From: Actinomyces sp. HMSC035G02
GTDB taxonomy: Bacteria; Actinomycetota; Actinomycetes; Actinomycetales; Actinomycetaceae
NCBI GenBank assembly: GCA_001838165.1
Contig: KV835870.1
Location: forward strand, 47,646-111,645
DNA: 64,000 nucleotides
Direction of reading: 5' to 3'
Below, piece after piece: positions 52,614-63,791 of the stretch. Position numbers and translations under genes: made by a program. The notes under the pieces are model-generated. The model worked only from the letters and a program-made list of their open reading frames with translations, was not told the DNA's origin and did no database searches. The number at the start of each line of letters is the position of its first letter. Positions within the stretch are counted from its first letter, which is position 1.

Positions 52614-52774
52614 CACCGACGCAGGTCTGCTCTACCCAGCGACAGCAGGCACAGGCAACCACCCCTAAAGACAGCCCCTCTCCCCCACCCTACGGTCGCG
52701 TAGGATAGGGGAAGCAACAGCTGCGCCGCTGGCCCGTCCCGCGGCGCTCACCGCCCAGCGACCAGGGAGCACGC

Positions 52775-54658
52775 ATGACCGAGAAGGAAACCCCGGCCTC
52801 GTCCAACGACGACGAGACGACGCAGGCGCAGACGACCACCGAAGCCCTCGAGTGGCACGCCCCCGTCCTGGTGCGCATCGATGAGCACACGACGATCCCC
52901 CACCTGCTCAAAGAACGCGTGCAGCGCGGCGCCACCCGCCCGCTGATCCTGCGCAAGATCGGCATCGGCGACACGTGGCGCTCCATCACGGCGCGCGAAT
53001 TCTACGACGAGGTCCACGCGCTCGCCGCCGGCCTCATCGCACGCGGCCTCGAGCCCGGCGACCGGGTGGCGATCATGAGCCGCACCCGCTACGAGTGGAC
53101 CCTCCTCGACTTCGCGTGCTGGGCGGCCGGCCTCGTGCCCGTGCCCATCTACGAGACCAGCTCGATCGACCAGGTCTCCCACGTCCTCGTCGACGCGGAC
53201 GTCACCCTCATCATCACCGAGACCGTGTCCATGGCGGAGATCGTGCGCGCGGCAGCCGAGAGAGAAAACCGGGACAACACGCACGTCCTCTCCCTGGACT
53301 CCGAGGCCATCGAAACCCTCATCGCCGACGGCGCGGCCACCCCACGCGAGCGGGTCCTCGCCCGCTCCGACGCCCTTACCAAGGACGACATCGCCACCAT
53401 CGTCTACACGTCGGGCACGACGGGCACGCCCAAGGGCACGGTCCTGTCCCACGAGAACTTCACGAACCTGTGCCTCAACGCCCACGCGTGGATGCCGGAG
53501 ATCGCCGCTGGCAAGGACTCGCGCCTGCTCCTCTTCCTGCCCCTCGCCCACGTGTTCGCGCGCTTCCTCCAGGTCTTCCAGATCAGCGGCAACGGCGTGC
53601 TCGGCCACGCCTCCAACATCAAGAACCTGCTGGGCGACCTGGCATCGTTCAAGCCGAGCTACCTCCTGGTCGTCCCGCGCGTCCTGGAGAAGATCTACAA
53701 CTCGGCGGACACGAAGGCGTCCGGCCCCAAGCGCAAGATCTTCCGCTGGGCCGCCAAGGTAGCGATCGCCTACTCCCAGGCCCTGGACACCGAAGAAGGG
53801 CCCAGCGCGTCCCTCAAGGCCCAGCACGCGTTGGCGGACAAGCTCGTCTACCAGCAGATCATCCGCCTGGTGGGCGGCAACGCGGACTACATCGTATCGG
53901 GCGGCGCTCCCCTGGCGACCTGGCTCGCCCACTTCTACCGCGGCGTCGGTATCCCCGTCCTGGAGGGCTACGGCCTCACCGAGACGGTCGGCCCGGTCTC
54001 CGTCAACACGCCCCGCCTGTCCAAGATCGGCACCGTGGGCCCGGCTCTGCCGCCCATGTCCTTCAAGATCAGCGACGAGGGCGAGATCCTCCTCAAGGGC
54101 TCGAGCGTCTTCCAGCGCTACCACAACGACCCCGAGGCCACGGCCGCCTGCTTCACCAAAGACGGCTGGTTCCGCACGGGCGACCTGGGGTCCCTGGACC
54201 GCGACGGCTACGTGTCCATCACGGGCCGCGCAAAGGAGATCATCGTGACGGCGGGCGGCAAGAACGTGGCCCCGGCCAGCCTCGAAAACCCGATGCGCTC
54301 CCACCCGCTCATCTCCCAGGTCCTGGTTGTCGGAGATCAGCGCCCCTTCGTCGCCGCGCTCATCACGCTGGACGCGGAGATGCTGCCCGATTGGCTCGCC
54401 GCGCACTCGCTGCCCCCGATGAGCGTGGCCGAGGCGGCCACGAACGTCGAGGTCCTGGCGTCCCTGGAGAAGGCGGTGGCCTCGGCGAACGAGCACGTCT
54501 CGCGCGCCGAGTCGATCCGCAAGATCAAGGTCCTGACCACCGACTTCACGGAGGCGAACGGCCTGCTCACGCCCTCGCTGAAGGTCAAGCGCGCCGAGGC
54601 GACGCGCCGCCTCGCATCCATCATCGATGAGATCTACGGCGGCCCGGTACAAAACTGA
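52775..54658 (+). CDS. Long-chain acyl-CoA synthetase (AMP-forming)
   Basis: A 627-residue ANL-superfamily ligase activating fatty acids by way of an acyl-adenylate to acyl-CoA. Motifs: P-loop TSGTTGTPKGTVLSH, the YGLTETVGPVSVN motif, the hinge region GWFRTGDLGSLDRDGYV and the C-terminal catalytic lysine region ANGLLTPSLKVKR. It resembles actinobacterial FadD15-type enzymes that lack membrane helices. The ATG at 52775 follows GGGAG; TAGGAT at 52701-52706 is a likely -10. A copy of the repeated word falls within codons 6-10. The gene is monocistronic. Confidence 0.93.
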   Translation: MTEKETPASSNDDETTQAQTTTEALEWHAPVLVRIDEHTTIPHLLKERVQRGATRPLILRKIGIGDTWRSITAREFYDEVHALAAGLIARGLEPGDRVAIMSRTRYEWTLLDFACWAAGLVPVPIYETSSIDQVSHVLVDADVTLIITETVSMAEIVRAAAERENRDNTHVLSLDSEAIETLIADGAATPRERVLARSDALTKDDIATIVYTSGTTGTPKGTVLSHENFTNLCLNAHAWMPEIAAGKDSRLLLFLPLAHVFARFLQVFQISGNGVLGHASNIKNLLGDLASFKPSYLLVVPRVLEKIYNSADTKASGPKRKIFRWAAKVAIAYSQALDTEEGPSASLKAQHALADKLVYQQIIRLVGGNADYIVSGGAPLATWLAHFYRGVGIPVLEGYGLTETVGPVSVNTPRLSKIGTVGPALPPMSFKISDEGEILLKGSSVFQRYHNDPEATAACFTKDGWFRTGDLGSLDRDGYVSITGRAKEIIVTAGGKNVAPASLENPMRSHPLISQVLVVGDQRPFVAALITLDAEMLPDWLAAHSLPPMSVAEAATNVEVLASLEKAVASANEHVSRAESIRKIKVLTTDFTEANGLLTPSLKVKRAEATRRLASIIDEIYGGPVQN

Positions 54659-54689
54659 CGCACGTACAACCGACGCACGCATGAACGAG

Positions 54690-54750
54690 GCCGTGGCCGG
54701 CTCGCGCTCCCCCGCTTAGTGTCGGGGTTGGCGAGCCGGCCACGGCTTTT
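54690..54750 (+). terminator. Terminator of the acyl-CoA synthetase gene
   Basis: A perfect 16-bp stem (GCCGTGGCCGGCTCGC / GCGAGCCGGCCACGGC) ends in TTTT. The left arm starts within ACGAGGCCGTGGC, a one-mismatch form of the repeated 13-mer. It also lies 13 bp beyond the stop of the convergent permease gene. Confidence 0.9.
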
Positions 54751-54763
54751 GTGGGTGGGCGAC

Positions 54764-55961
54764 CTACTGCGACGCGAGGGCCGCTGTCGGAGGCGTGCGC
54801 GCCGCTCGGATCGCGGGGTAGAGCCCGGCGACGGCACCGATGAGGAGAGTGGCACCCAGGCCCGCGGCGATCACCCACCAGTGCAGGGTGGGCGGCCAAC
54901 CGTACGCGTAGCACATGCCCCAGGTGACGCCCGCGCCGATGAGGCATCCGGCCAGGCCGCCGAGGAAGGACAGCAGCAGGGCTTCGGCGAGGAATTGCAC
55001 GGTGATATGTCCCCGCTTGGCACCCAGAGACCGGCGCAGGCCGATCTCCTTGCGGCGTTCCAGGACGGAGATGATCATCGTGTTGGCCACGCCGATGCCG
55101 CCGACGAGCAGGGCGATCGAGCCGACGCCGGCGAGCAGGGTCGTGAGCGTCTGGTCGGCCGCGTTCTGGGCGGCCAGCGCGTCGGAGGGACGCGAGACCT
55201 TCAGGCCGGTGGCACCCTGCGGGGCGAGCGTGGGTCCGAGGAGCCCGCGGACGGTCTCCACCTGGTCCTCGGCGCTACGCTCGTAGATCGTCGTGGGCGT
55301 CTTGCCTGCGTCGAAGTACGTGCCCGCGGCGGAAACGCCGATGAGGGCTGCGTTATCGAGTTCCTCGGCCAGGGGCGCTGGATCCATGATGCCCAGGACG
55401 GTGAACGACATGCCGCCCAGCCACACCTGGGTGCCCGGCTCGACGACGCCGAGCAGCTGCGCGGCCTTCGAGCCCAGGACGACGCCCGGGTACTTCGCGG
55501 TAGCATCGTTGAGCCACGCGCCCTTCTTCATGGTCCCGGACACGACCTTCAGGAGGTTCGTGTCGGCCGCCATCGTGATGATGCCGCCGGTTGCGTTCGG
55601 GTCGGACAGTCGCGAGCGGTACACGGAGACGCCGCTCAGCGTCGACGTCGAGGCCGCGTCGGTCACGCCCGGGATCATGAGGGTGCGACCCACGGAGTCC
55701 TCGGGCAGGATCAGGTCCGTTCCCGACAGGTCCGCGCCGCTGCGCGCGGTCAGCATGTTGGTGCCGAGCGCCCGCAGCTGTTCTTGCAGGCGGGCCTGCG
55801 AGGAAGCGGAGACGCCGACGACGCCGACCATGGCCGCGATGCCGATCGCGATGCCCAGGGCCGAGAGGATGGCTCGCATGGGGCGGGCACGCAGGCCCGT
55901 CAGGCCCAGGCGCGCGACGTCCGAGAGGCGCAGCGCGGAGCGGCCGGTTCCCGAGTTCTTC

Positions 55962-55972
<11 letters not shown>
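54764..55972 (-). CDS. ABC transporter permease (MacB/FtsX family)
   Basis: A 402-residue permease with the MacB architecture: an N-terminal helix ([20 protein letters not shown]), a large extracytoplasmic domain, and three C-terminal helices ([37 protein letters not shown] and [20 protein letters not shown]). The family signature [17 protein letters not shown] precedes the second helix. It starts at the ATG 55970-55972 after GGGAGG and overlaps the ATPase gene by 11 bases. Together with the ATPase, adaptor and lipoprotein it forms a four-gene export system. Confidence 0.92.
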
Positions 55973-56656
<684 letters not shown>

Positions 56657-56660
<4 letters not shown>

Positions 56661-57733
56661 CGGTTGGGCACCACCACGCGCTGGCCTTCGGCGATCTCGT
56701 CGCCGCTCACTTCGACGCGGTCTCCCGCGAACAGGCCGACGGTGACGGGAACCCGGCGAATCTCGCCCTTCTCATCCACGACCTCGACGCCGAATTGGTC
56801 GGTGCTCAGGGCCACGAGCGCGCCGAGGGGCACGGACAGCACGCCGGTGCGGGTCTGCGAGGTCAGGCCCAGGGAGACCGAGGCCTCCTGGAGCCCTTCG
56901 AGGGCGGAGGTGTCATCGGGGGTGACGGTGATCGGAATGATGCGTTCCTTGGTCGTCTCCTTGGATCCCTCCTCGCTGTCCTTCTCTCGCGGCGGCTCGA
57001 CCGAGGTGATCGTCCCGGTCGTCGTCGTGGCGGAGCCGGGCAGGCGCACGGTCACGGAGTTTCCGACGACACCCAGGGCTTGGTCGGAGAGCTTCAGGTT
57101 CGCGGAGATGATCTGACGCGAGGACGAGGCCGTGAACAGCTCTGTCTCCATCGTTGCGTTATCGCCGACGCGGGCCTTCAGCGCGCCGATGCGCAGGTCT
57201 TCGGGAGCGAAGAGGACGGTGCCCAGCGGCAGCGAGCCGCTCTGAGTGAGCGTCAGGGCCTTCTGCCACTTCTTGATCGCCGCGATCGTGTTCCAGTCGA
57301 AGTGGGCGTTGGGGGTGGCCTCGAAGTAGCCGAGCTCGGACAGCGCGGTCTCCAGCTGGGTGACATCCTCGCCGTCGCTCATGCCCTCCTCGAACGCGCG
57401 CCAGGCGGGGGTTGCGCCGTGGAGCAGGTACGTGTTGTTGCCGGCGACCGTGTACACGTGCGATCCCTGAGTGAGGGTCGTGCCGGGCGTAGGAAGGGCG
57501 GTGACGACGCCTTCGAAGGCGCTCTTAAGGGTGTAGGAGTCGGCGTAGTGGAGGGTTCCCTGGACGGTGGTCTCCCCCACCAGGTCCCCCTTCGTGATGG
57601 TCGCCGTCGCGCCATCAAAGGACTGGGGGGCTTCGGCGTCTGCGTTGGTACCCGAGCAGGCGGATAGGGTCAGTGCGCCGATCGCGAGGATCGCAAGCGC
57701 AGCCGCGGGGCGTGGGGTTCGCGGACGCTTCAC
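56657..57733 (-). CDS. Periplasmic-adaptor-like lipoprotein with peptidoglycan-binding domain
   Basis: A protein of about 358 residues with a lipoprotein signal ([14 protein letters not shown]), a short barrel or lipoyl-like part ([21 protein letters not shown]), a PG_binding_1 domain ([19 protein letters not shown] and IKKWQKAL), a helical or barrel middle and a C-terminal MacA-like region ([20 protein letters not shown]). This is the monoderm form of a MacA/HlyD adaptor that anchors the pump in the cell wall. It starts at a GTG (57731-57733) overlapping the lipoprotein stop. It is coupled to the ATPase gene. Confidence 0.88.
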
Positions 57734-58206
57734 TTGGCGGCCCCTGACTGCTGGAAGCACTTGTTGAGCACGTCCTCGGGGATGTCCTTGACGCTGATGC
57801 CTTCGCCGGCCTGCGGATCCTTCACGTCGTATCCGGCCTCACGCAGGCACTGGGCGGCCTTGACCATGGCCTCACGCGCAGCGGGGTCGTTCGCGACATT
57901 GTCCTCGCCGGTCATGCCGGAGACCTTCATCATGCACTCGTTGAGCGCGTTGTTGAAGGCGTCGGAGGTGTCCTTGAGGTTGTCGGGCGTCAGGCCGGTG
58001 TCGGGCACGTCGAAGCCCTTGTCGCGCATGCACTGAGCGAACACCAGGTTGGGGTCGTTGCTGGCCGCGTTGGTGGCCGCCGCGCTCGGGCTCTTGGTGC
58101 TGGACGCGGACGAGCTGGACGATCCGGTCGATCCGCATGCGCTGAGGGCCGCCGCCAGGGTGATGGCGATGACGGCAAGGGCGCGCGTCTGTGCGCGATT
58201 CTTCAT
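57730..58206 (-). CDS. Small cysteine-containing lipoprotein heading the export operon
   Basis: A 158-residue lipoprotein: signal with lipobox LSAC, a Ser/Ala-rich linker, and a compact domain with paired motifs FAQCMRDKGFDVPDTG, NECMMKV, AAQCLREAGYDVKDP and LNKCF. The cysteines could form two disulfides. Similar lipoproteins precede MacAB-like genes in actinobacteria, so it may be the substrate-binding or sensor part of this transporter; that is inference from position. The start is the ATG 58204-58206. Stop and the next start overlap. Confidence 0.82.
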   Translation of the reverse strand: MKNRAQTRALAVIAITLAAALSACGSTGSSSSSASSTKSPSAAATNAASNDPNLVFAQCMRDKGFDVPDTGLTPDNLKDTSDAFNNALNECMMKVSGMTGEDNVANDPAAREAMVKAAQCLREAGYDVKDPQAGEGISVKDIPEDVLNKCFQQSGAAK

Positions 58207-58375
58207 CGAAAACTCCTTGAGGACTGCTTATCGGCAATGGTTCTCACTGCCTGTATAGATTACAGTCCACAACCCTGAAAGCTACCTGAAAACTATCGGG
58301 GAGCCTGCGCAGAATTTCATCAGACAACCCTGAGAGTTCACGAGGCCAGGGCTGGGCACTCCCCCAGCGCGCAGC

Positions 58376-58732
58376 TTAGAGGCAGGCACCCTCGTCGTAT
58401 TCGGCCTTGATGTCCTCGTGGTGGCGGATGACCTCGCGGACCATGAAGCCCAGGAACTTCTCGGCGAAATCGGGGTCGAGGCCGGAGGAAGCCGCCAGGG
58501 TGCGCAGGCGCTCGACCTGGCGGGCCTCGCGATCCGGGTCGGCGGGAGGCAGGTCCAGGCGGGCCTTGATGTGCCCAACGCGCTGCGTGCAGCGGAAGCG
58601 CTCGGCGAGAATGTGCACGAGGGCGGCGTCGATGTTGTCGATCGTTGCGCGAGCCTCCGCCAGCTCAGCGGGAATACCGCTCACGCCCGCATCCGCAGAA
58701 GCGGACACCGAGGCCTCGTCACGCTGTGCCAT
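58376..58732 (-). CDS. Chorismate mutase (AroQ type)
   Basis: A 118-residue all-helical chorismate mutase, converting chorismate to prephenate for phenylalanine and tyrosine. The pattern IDNIDAALVHILAERFRCTQ, then VGHIKARLDLPPADPDREAR and a last helix FAEKFLGFMVREVIRHH supplies the usual Arg, Lys, Asp and Arg active-site residues. The first 25 residues are a poorly conserved tail. It stands alone between the lipoprotein and clpX. A half copy of the repeated word (58340) and a small hairpin lie after it. Confidence 0.9.
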   Translation of the reverse strand: MAQRDEASVSASADAGVSGIPAELAEARATIDNIDAALVHILAERFRCTQRVGHIKARLDLPPADPDREARQVERLRTLAASSGLDPDFAEKFLGFMVREVIRHHEDIKAEYDEGACL

Positions 58733-58778
58733 TGTTCCTCCCCTAAGGTCTCAACTGACCTCAGTCTAGCGGGAGGAC

Positions 58779-60038
58779 TCAGGCGCTGCGCTTACCTTCC
58801 GAGGAACGCTCCGGGTACAGCTCGGCGGGGCCGACGCCCTCGACCAGGTCGCGGGTGATAACCACGCGGGCGACGTCGTCGCGGCTGGGCAGGTCGAACA
58901 TGAGGTCCGACAGGGTCTGTTCCATGATCGAGGACAGGCCGCGGGCACCCGTCTTGCGCTCGTTGGCACGCGCGGCGATCGCCAGGAGCGCCTCGTGGGT
59001 GAACTCCAGGTCCATGCCGTCCAGCTCGAAGAGGTGCTGGTACTGGCGCACGAGCGAGTTCGACGGCTCGGTGAGGACGCGCACGAGGTCCTCCTCCGTG
59101 AGCTCCTTCGTGGAGGTCAGGATGGGCAGGCGGCCGATGAACTCGGGGATCATGCCGAACTTGTGCAGGTCCTCGGCGGACACGGCCTCGTAGAGGTCAC
59201 CCATCTCGGAGGCGCTCTTCAGCTCGGAGCCGAAGCCCGTCGAACGGCGACCCAGGCGTGCCTTCACGATATCCTCGATGCCCGCGAACGCGCCGGCAGC
59301 GATGAAGAGGATGCCGGAGGTATCAATCTCCAGGAACTGCTGGTGAGGGTGCTTACGACCGCCCGTGGGAGGCACGGAGGCGACCGTGCCCTCAATGATC
59401 TTCAGGAGGGCCTGCTGGACGCCTTCGCCCGACACGTCGCGGGTGATGGAGGCGTTCTCTGCCTTGCGGCCGATCTTGTCGATCTCGTCGACGTAGATGA
59501 TGCCCTTTTCGGCCTTCTTAATATCGCCGTCGGCCTCCTGGATGAGGCGCAGGAGGATGTTCTCAACGTCCTCACCCACGTAGCCGGCCTCGGTCAGGGC
59601 GGTCGCGTCCACGATTGCAAAGGGCACGTCGAGGAGACGGGCGAGGCAGCGCGCCAGGTGCGTCTTGCCCGTGCCCGTGGGGCCCAGCAGGAGGATGTTG
59701 GACTTGGTGCCCAGCATGTCCTCAGCGTTGCCGGCCTCGCGCGAGCGCACGCGCTTGTAGTGGTTGTACACGGCCACCGACAGAGCACGCTTGGCACGGT
59801 CCTGGCCGATCACCCACGTGTTCAAGAATTCATTGATTTCGCGCGGCTTCGGCAGCGACGTCGTCGACGAGGAGGGCTGCTGTGAACCGAGTTCCTCCTC
59901 GATGATCTCGTTGCACAGCTCAATGCACTCGTCGCAGATATACGCGCCGGAGCCACCGATGAGCTTACGCACCTGCTTCTGGCTCTTCCCACAGAAAGAG
60001 CACTTGAGCAGTTCCGCGCCATCAGTCAGACGAGCCAC
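58779..60038 (-). CDS. clpX: ATP-dependent Clp protease ATP-binding subunit ClpX
   Basis: ClpX unfolds tagged proteins for ClpP. The 419-residue protein has the N-terminal C4 zinc domain (CSFCGKSQ and CDECIELC), Walker [14 protein letters not shown] near residue 115, Walker [12 protein letters not shown], and the pore and arginine-finger regions of HslU/ClpX ATPases. It starts at a GTG (60036-60038) following GGAGG; an upstream in-frame extension is not conserved. It lies 240 bp downstream of clpP2, with a hairpin in between that may partly uncouple them. Confidence 0.96.
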   Translation of the reverse strand: MARLTDGAELLKCSFCGKSQKQVRKLIGGSGAYICDECIELCNEIIEEELGSQQPSSSTTSLPKPREINEFLNTWVIGQDRAKRALSVAVYNHYKRVRSREAGNAEDMLGTKSNILLLGPTGTGKTHLARCLARLLDVPFAIVDATALTEAGYVGEDVENILLRLIQEADGDIKKAEKGIIYVDEIDKIGRKAENASITRDVSGEGVQQALLKIIEGTVASVPPTGGRKHPHQQFLEIDTSGILFIAAGAFAGIEDIVKARLGRRSTGFGSELKSASEMGDLYEAVSAEDLHKFGMIPEFIGRLPILTSTKELTEEDLVRVLTEPSNSLVRQYQHLFELDGMDLEFTHEALLAIAARANERKTGARGLSSIMEQTLSDLMFDLPSRDDVARVVITRDLVEGVGPAELYPERSSEGKRSA

Positions 60039-60213
60039 GAGACCTCCAAGGTGTTGAACGTTTTGCCGTTCGGTCGGATGTACTTTCGCACTTACTAGCA
60101 AATAACGTAGTGCACGCGCACCAGTTTTCCGCGTAGCCACGCCTATCGTTATGAAAAGTTCACCCGTAGCCGACAATTGTCAGCGCGACAACCGCCTAAC
60201 CAGGCACATAGCA

Positions 60214-60264
60214 ACGAGGCCGTGGCACCCCACACACATCAGCGTGGGAAGACCACGGCCTCGT
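60214..60264 (-). terminator. Inverted-repeat terminator after clpP2
   Basis: ACGAGGCCGTGG (60214-60225) pairs perfectly with CCACGGCCTCGT (60253-60264) around an inner CCCAC/GTGGG stem, 14 bp after the clpP2 stop. Arms are the GTGG variant of the repeated word. Confidence 0.75.
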
Positions 60265-60278
60265 CAACGACGACAGCG

Positions 60279-60923
60279 TCACAGAGCCTTACGAGACTCC
60301 AGCACCTGGTCAATCAGGCCGTACTCGGCGGCCTGCGGGGCGGTGAGGATCTTGTCGCGCTCGATGTCGCGGCGCACCTGCTCCACCGGCTTGCCCGAGT
60401 GCTTCGAGATGGTGTCCTCGAGCCACACGCGCATGCGGTCGATCTCGTCAGCGACGATCTGGATGTCCGAGGCCTGCCCCTGCATGCCCTCCATCGCCGG
60501 CTGGTGAATGAGGACGCGGGCGTTGGGCAGCGCCAGACGCTTGCCGGGCGAGCCTGCGGCCAGCAGCACGGCGGCAGCCGAGGCCGCCTGGCCCAGGCAC
60601 ACCGTCTGGATCTGCGGCTTGATGTACTGCATCGTGTCGTAGATGGCGGTCAGCGCCGTGAAGGAGCCGCCGGGCGAGTTGATGTACATGGTGATCAGCG
60701 AATCGGGATCCTGGGACTCCAGGACCAGCAGCTGCGCCATGACGTCATCCGCGCTGGCGTCGTCCACCTGCACGCCTAGGAACACGATGCGGTCCTCGAA
60801 CAGCTTCGTGTAAGGGTTCTGGCGGCGGAAACCGTAGGCCGTGCGCTCCTCGAAGTCGGGCAGCACGTAGCGGGCCTGAGGCATCTGGCGGGCGATCGCC
60901 TCGAAGTAGGGCTGGGTGCTCAT
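60279..60923 (-). CDS. clpP2: Clp protease proteolytic subunit, second copy
   Basis: A 214-residue ClpP with catalytic S115 ([10 protein letters not shown]), H140 (LIHQP) and the usual aspartate in the last third. In actinobacteria two different ClpP rings assemble into a mixed tetradecamer, and the adjacent genes support that here. The ATG (60921-60923) overlaps the clpP1 stop (TGATG) and follows AGGAGAG. ClpP2 normally carries the hydrophobic pocket that docks ClpX and ClpC. Confidence 0.95.
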   Translation of the reverse strand: MSTQPYFEAIARQMPQARYVLPDFEERTAYGFRRQNPYTKLFEDRIVFLGVQVDDASADDVMAQLLVLESQDPDSLITMYINSPGGSFTALTAIYDTMQYIKPQIQTVCLGQAASAAAVLLAAGSPGKRLALPNARVLIHQPAMEGMQGQASDIQIVADEIDRMRVWLEDTISKHSGKPVEQVRRDIERDKILTAPQAAEYGLIDQVLESRKAL

Positions 60924-61534
60924 CAGTTCTCTCCTCGCGTTCCGATCTCCTGCGGACTGTCGATCACGCGGTCAACGAAGCCATACTCGAGGGCTTCCTG
61001 CGCCGTGAACCAGTGGTCGCGATCGCCGTCGGCCTCCACCTGCTCGACGGTCTTGCCCGTGCGAGACGCGGTGATGGCAGCGAGTTCCTTCTTCATGCCC
61101 AGGATCAGGTCCGCGTTAATGCGGATCTCCGTCGCAGAGCCGCCCGCGCCACCCAGGGGCTGGTGCAGCAGAACGCGAGTGTGGGGCGTGATGTAGCGCT
61201 TGCCGGGGGCGCCCGCGGTGAGCAGGAACTGGCCCATCGACGCGGCCAGGCCCATGCCGACCGTCACGACGTCCGGCTTGATGTACTGCATCGTGTCGTA
61301 GATGGCCATGCCGGCCGTCACCGAGCCGCCAGGCGAGTTGATGTACAGGTAGATGTCGCGGTCCGGATCCTCGGCCGCGAGCAGCAGCAGCTGCGCGCAG
61401 ATCGCGTTCGCATTGTCATCGCGAACCTCGCCGCCCAGCCAAATGATGCGCTCCTTGAGCAGGCGCTGGTAGACCGAGTCGCCCAGTCCCAGCTGCGAGC
61501 CTTCGCCGGCAGCACCGGTATTGTGCACGCTCAC
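60923..61534 (-). CDS. clpP1: Clp protease proteolytic subunit, first copy
   Basis: A 203-residue ClpP with catalytic S99 ([10 protein letters not shown]) and H124 (LLHQPLGG). It begins at a GTG (61532-61534) with GAGGAGG upstream, and the first 20 residues are probably a propeptide. It is translationally coupled to clpP2. The naming as clpP1 follows gene order. I looked for a ClgR-type site upstream and saw no convincing one. Confidence 0.95.
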   Translation of the reverse strand: MSVHNTGAAGEGSQLGLGDSVYQRLLKERIIWLGGEVRDDNANAICAQLLLLAAEDPDRDIYLYINSPGGSVTAGMAIYDTMQYIKPDVVTVGMGLAASMGQFLLTAGAPGKRYITPHTRVLLHQPLGGAGGSATEIRINADLILGMKKELAAITASRTGKTVEQVEADGDRDHWFTAQEALEYGFVDRVIDSPQEIGTRGEN

Positions 61535-61671
61535 GCGTACCTCCTCGTCTGTTCGCGGGCCCAGTCGGCCCCATTGGTGTCAACCGTACCCGCTGCGCGC
61601 CCGCTCGTGCGCGCGCCGGGCCGTCGTTTCGCTGTCGGCACATGCGTTGAGTACGCGCCTCGACACATGCA

Positions 61672-61705
61672 CTGAGGGGGCGAGGCTCGCGCCCCACCCC
61701 CTCAG
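61672..61705 (-). terminator. Hairpin after tig
   Basis: CTGAGGGGG (61672-61680) pairs with CCCCCTCAG (61697-61705), loop 16 nt, 42 bp after the tig stop. No T-run follows on the minus strand, so termination may be partial, allowing some read-through into clpP1. Confidence 0.55.
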
Positions 61706-61746
61706 CTGAGAGTTAGTCACTCGTCAGCGGGTATCCCCGCCGCGGT

Positions 61747-63066
61747 TCACTCCTGCTCGTCGGCCACCTCGGTGATGATCTCCGCGCCCTCTTCGGTGGC
61801 GGGATCGGTGCCGAAGAACTTGCTCAGGTCGACGTCGGCGCCGTTGGTGTCCTTGACGGTGACGACCTTCAGGGCCTCGATGAGGGCCTTGGAGCGACCC
61901 AGGTCGGCCACGACGTTGGCCATCTGCTGGGAGGAGGAGAACAGCTGGTTGATGTCGATGCCGAAGTTCTGCGACATCTGGATCGCGTAGTCGATCAGCT
62001 CCTGCTGGGAGACCTGCACGTCGAACTTCTTGGCCAGGGCCTCGGAGAGCAGCTCGGTGCGGATTTCCTTCTCGACGGCCTCGCGGGCTTCCTTCTTGGC
62101 CTTGGGCTTGGCGTCCTCGCCGACGCGGTGCTCGACCTGGTGGTCGACCGCGGACTCGGGCAGGACGATCTCGACCTTGTCGAGGAGGAGGTCGATGAGG
62201 GCGTCGCGCGCGGCGAGGGCCTGCTGGGACTCCTTGGACTGGGCGGCCTGCTTCTTCAGGTCTTCCTTGAGCTCGTCGATCGTGTCGAACTCGGAGACCA
62301 TCTGAGCGAAGTCGTCGTCAGCCTTGGGCAGCTCGCGGGTCTTCATGGCCTTGATGGTGATGGTCACCTCGGCCTCTTCGCCCTCGTGCTCGCCACCCTT
62401 CAGCTTGGAGGTGAAGGTGACCTCTTCGCCGGCCTTGGTGCCGCGCAGGGCGGTGTCCTGGCCGTCGAGCATGGAGCCGGAGCCGATCTCGTAGGAGACG
62501 TCGGAGGCAGAGTCAACCTGTTTGCCGTCGATGGTGGCGACCAGGTCGATGGTCGCGAAGTCGCCGGTCTTGGCCTTGCGGTTGATGGTCTTGAGGGTCG
62601 CGAAGCGGCCGCGCAGATCCTCGAGTTCCTTCTCGACGTCCTCTTCGGTGACCTCGGTGGGCTCGACCTCGACGACGAGCTTCTCGTCGATCTCGGGCAG
62701 CTCGAAGGCGGGGACGACGTCAACCTCGGCGGTGAAGACGAGCTGGCCGCCCTGGGCACCGGTCACGTTGGGGATCTCGGTGACGTCGACGGTGGGCTGA
62801 GCCATGGGGCGCAGGTCGTTCTCGTTGACAGCGTCGGAGTAGTGGCCGGGCAGGACCTGGTTGACGACCTGCTCGATGACGGCGGCGCGGCCGAAGCGCT
62901 GGTCGATGATGCGCGGAGGCACGTGGCCCTTACGGAAGCCGGGGATGTTGACCTGTCCGGCGATCTCCTTGTACGCCTTGTCCATTTCGGACTTCAGTTC
63001 CTCAAAGGGAACCTCAACGGTCAGACGAACCTTGGTGGGCTCGAGGGTTTCAACGGTGCTCTTCAC
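61747..63066 (-). CDS. tig: Trigger factor
   Basis: The ribosome-bound chaperone and peptidyl-prolyl isomerase, 439 residues. It has the ribosome-docking loop GFRKGHVPPRIID, a PPIase domain in the middle (KTGDFATIDLVATIDGK and LDGQDTALRGTKAGEE) and C-terminal helical arms ending in an acidic tail. It starts at a GTG (63064-63066). The order tig-clpP1-clpP2-clpX is classical. A promoter candidate lies at 63130-63158. Confidence 0.96.
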   Translation of the reverse strand: MKSTVETLEPTKVRLTVEVPFEELKSEMDKAYKEIAGQVNIPGFRKGHVPPRIIDQRFGRAAVIEQVVNQVLPGHYSDAVNENDLRPMAQPTVDVTEIPNVTGAQGGQLVFTAEVDVVPAFELPEIDEKLVVEVEPTEVTEEDVEKELEDLRGRFATLKTINRKAKTGDFATIDLVATIDGKQVDSASDVSYEIGSGSMLDGQDTALRGTKAGEEVTFTSKLKGGEHEGEEAEVTITIKAMKTRELPKADDDFAQMVSEFDTIDELKEDLKKQAAQSKESQQALAARDALIDLLLDKVEIVLPESAVDHQVEHRVGEDAKPKAKKEAREAVEKEIRTELLSEALAKKFDVQVSQQELIDYAIQMSQNFGIDINQLFSSSQQMANVVADLGRSKALIEALKVVTVKDTNGADVDLSKFFGTDPATEEGAEIITEVADEQE

Positions 63067-63129
63067 GTGCGTACGCTCCGTAGTCTACGAATTCGGGAAC
63101 GCCCATTTCGGGCGCATAACAACTCGCTT

Positions 63130-63158
63130 AGTGTACGCCACGGCCCCGTTAATGTCCT
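63130..63158 (-). promoter_or_regulatory. Probable promoter of tig
   Basis: On the minus strand AGGACA (63153-63158), 17 bp, TACACT (63130-63135), about 65 bp before the tig start. The -10 is good and the -35 fair. Confidence 0.55.
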
Positions 63159-63285
63159 CATTCGTGGGGCATTAGTGCGCATATCCACCCCTCTTTGGCC
63201 GCTTGGAGTGCGCAACACCACACGGGCACGCACCCCTCTTCTCCCCAATTCACGAGGCCGGGGCAGGGTGCGGTGCCGGGTGCAC

Positions 63286-63567
63286 TCAGGGGGCGAGGTA
63301 GTGGGAACGCCCTCGCACGACGGCGGCCAGGCGGGCGCGCGGCACTTCGGCGATCTCACGCACGGAGGACAGAATCTGGCGATGGGTCGCGCGGGCCTCG
63401 GCGTCATCAACGGCGGTGAAGCGCGCGGTGACGCGGGGCTGGCCGGAGGCGATGGCGATGTCCCAGGATTCGAGCCGGGTGACGGATCGCGCGGCGGCCT
63501 CGACTTCTTCGGGGGCGCGGCCGGGTGCCAGCGTCGTGACCGTCATGATGGTGCGATAGGACGGCAT
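63286..63567 (-). CDS. Small protein of unknown function
   Basis: A 93-residue protein beginning MPSYRTIMTVTTLAPGRAPE, with a probable alternating alpha/beta fold and a conserved-looking end REIAEVPRARLAAVVRGRSH. The ATG (63565-63567) has GGGAG five bases upstream, and codon use matches the neighbours, so it is very probably real. No domain is recognised; the regular strand-helix pattern resembles a small ferredoxin-like fold. It lies between tRNA-Pro and tig. Confidence 0.7.
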   Translation of the reverse strand: MPSYRTIMTVTTLAPGRAPEEVEAAARSVTRLESWDIAIASGQPRVTARFTAVDDAEARATHRQILSSVREIAEVPRARLAAVVRGRSHYLAP

Positions 63568-63588
63568 GGACTCCCCCGGGTTCGTATG

Positions 63589-63692
<104 letters not shown>

Positions 63693-63791
63693 ATGGACTG
63701 GTGTCCGGTGCCCCATCATACGGGAGGGGCGTGTAAATGTCGCGCACGTGGACAATACCCGCTAGGATCTTCGTGTCCCCTTCGGGGGTAC

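Noticed and set aside
52748-54682. Long minus-strand and third-frame open frames over the acyl-CoA synthetase gene
   Set aside because: They mirror the coding gene; only the frame starting at 52775 has the AMP-binding motifs.
61535-61620. A ClgR operator upstream of clpP1
   Set aside because: Only loose matches such as GCGAAACGAC are present, with no proper palindrome.
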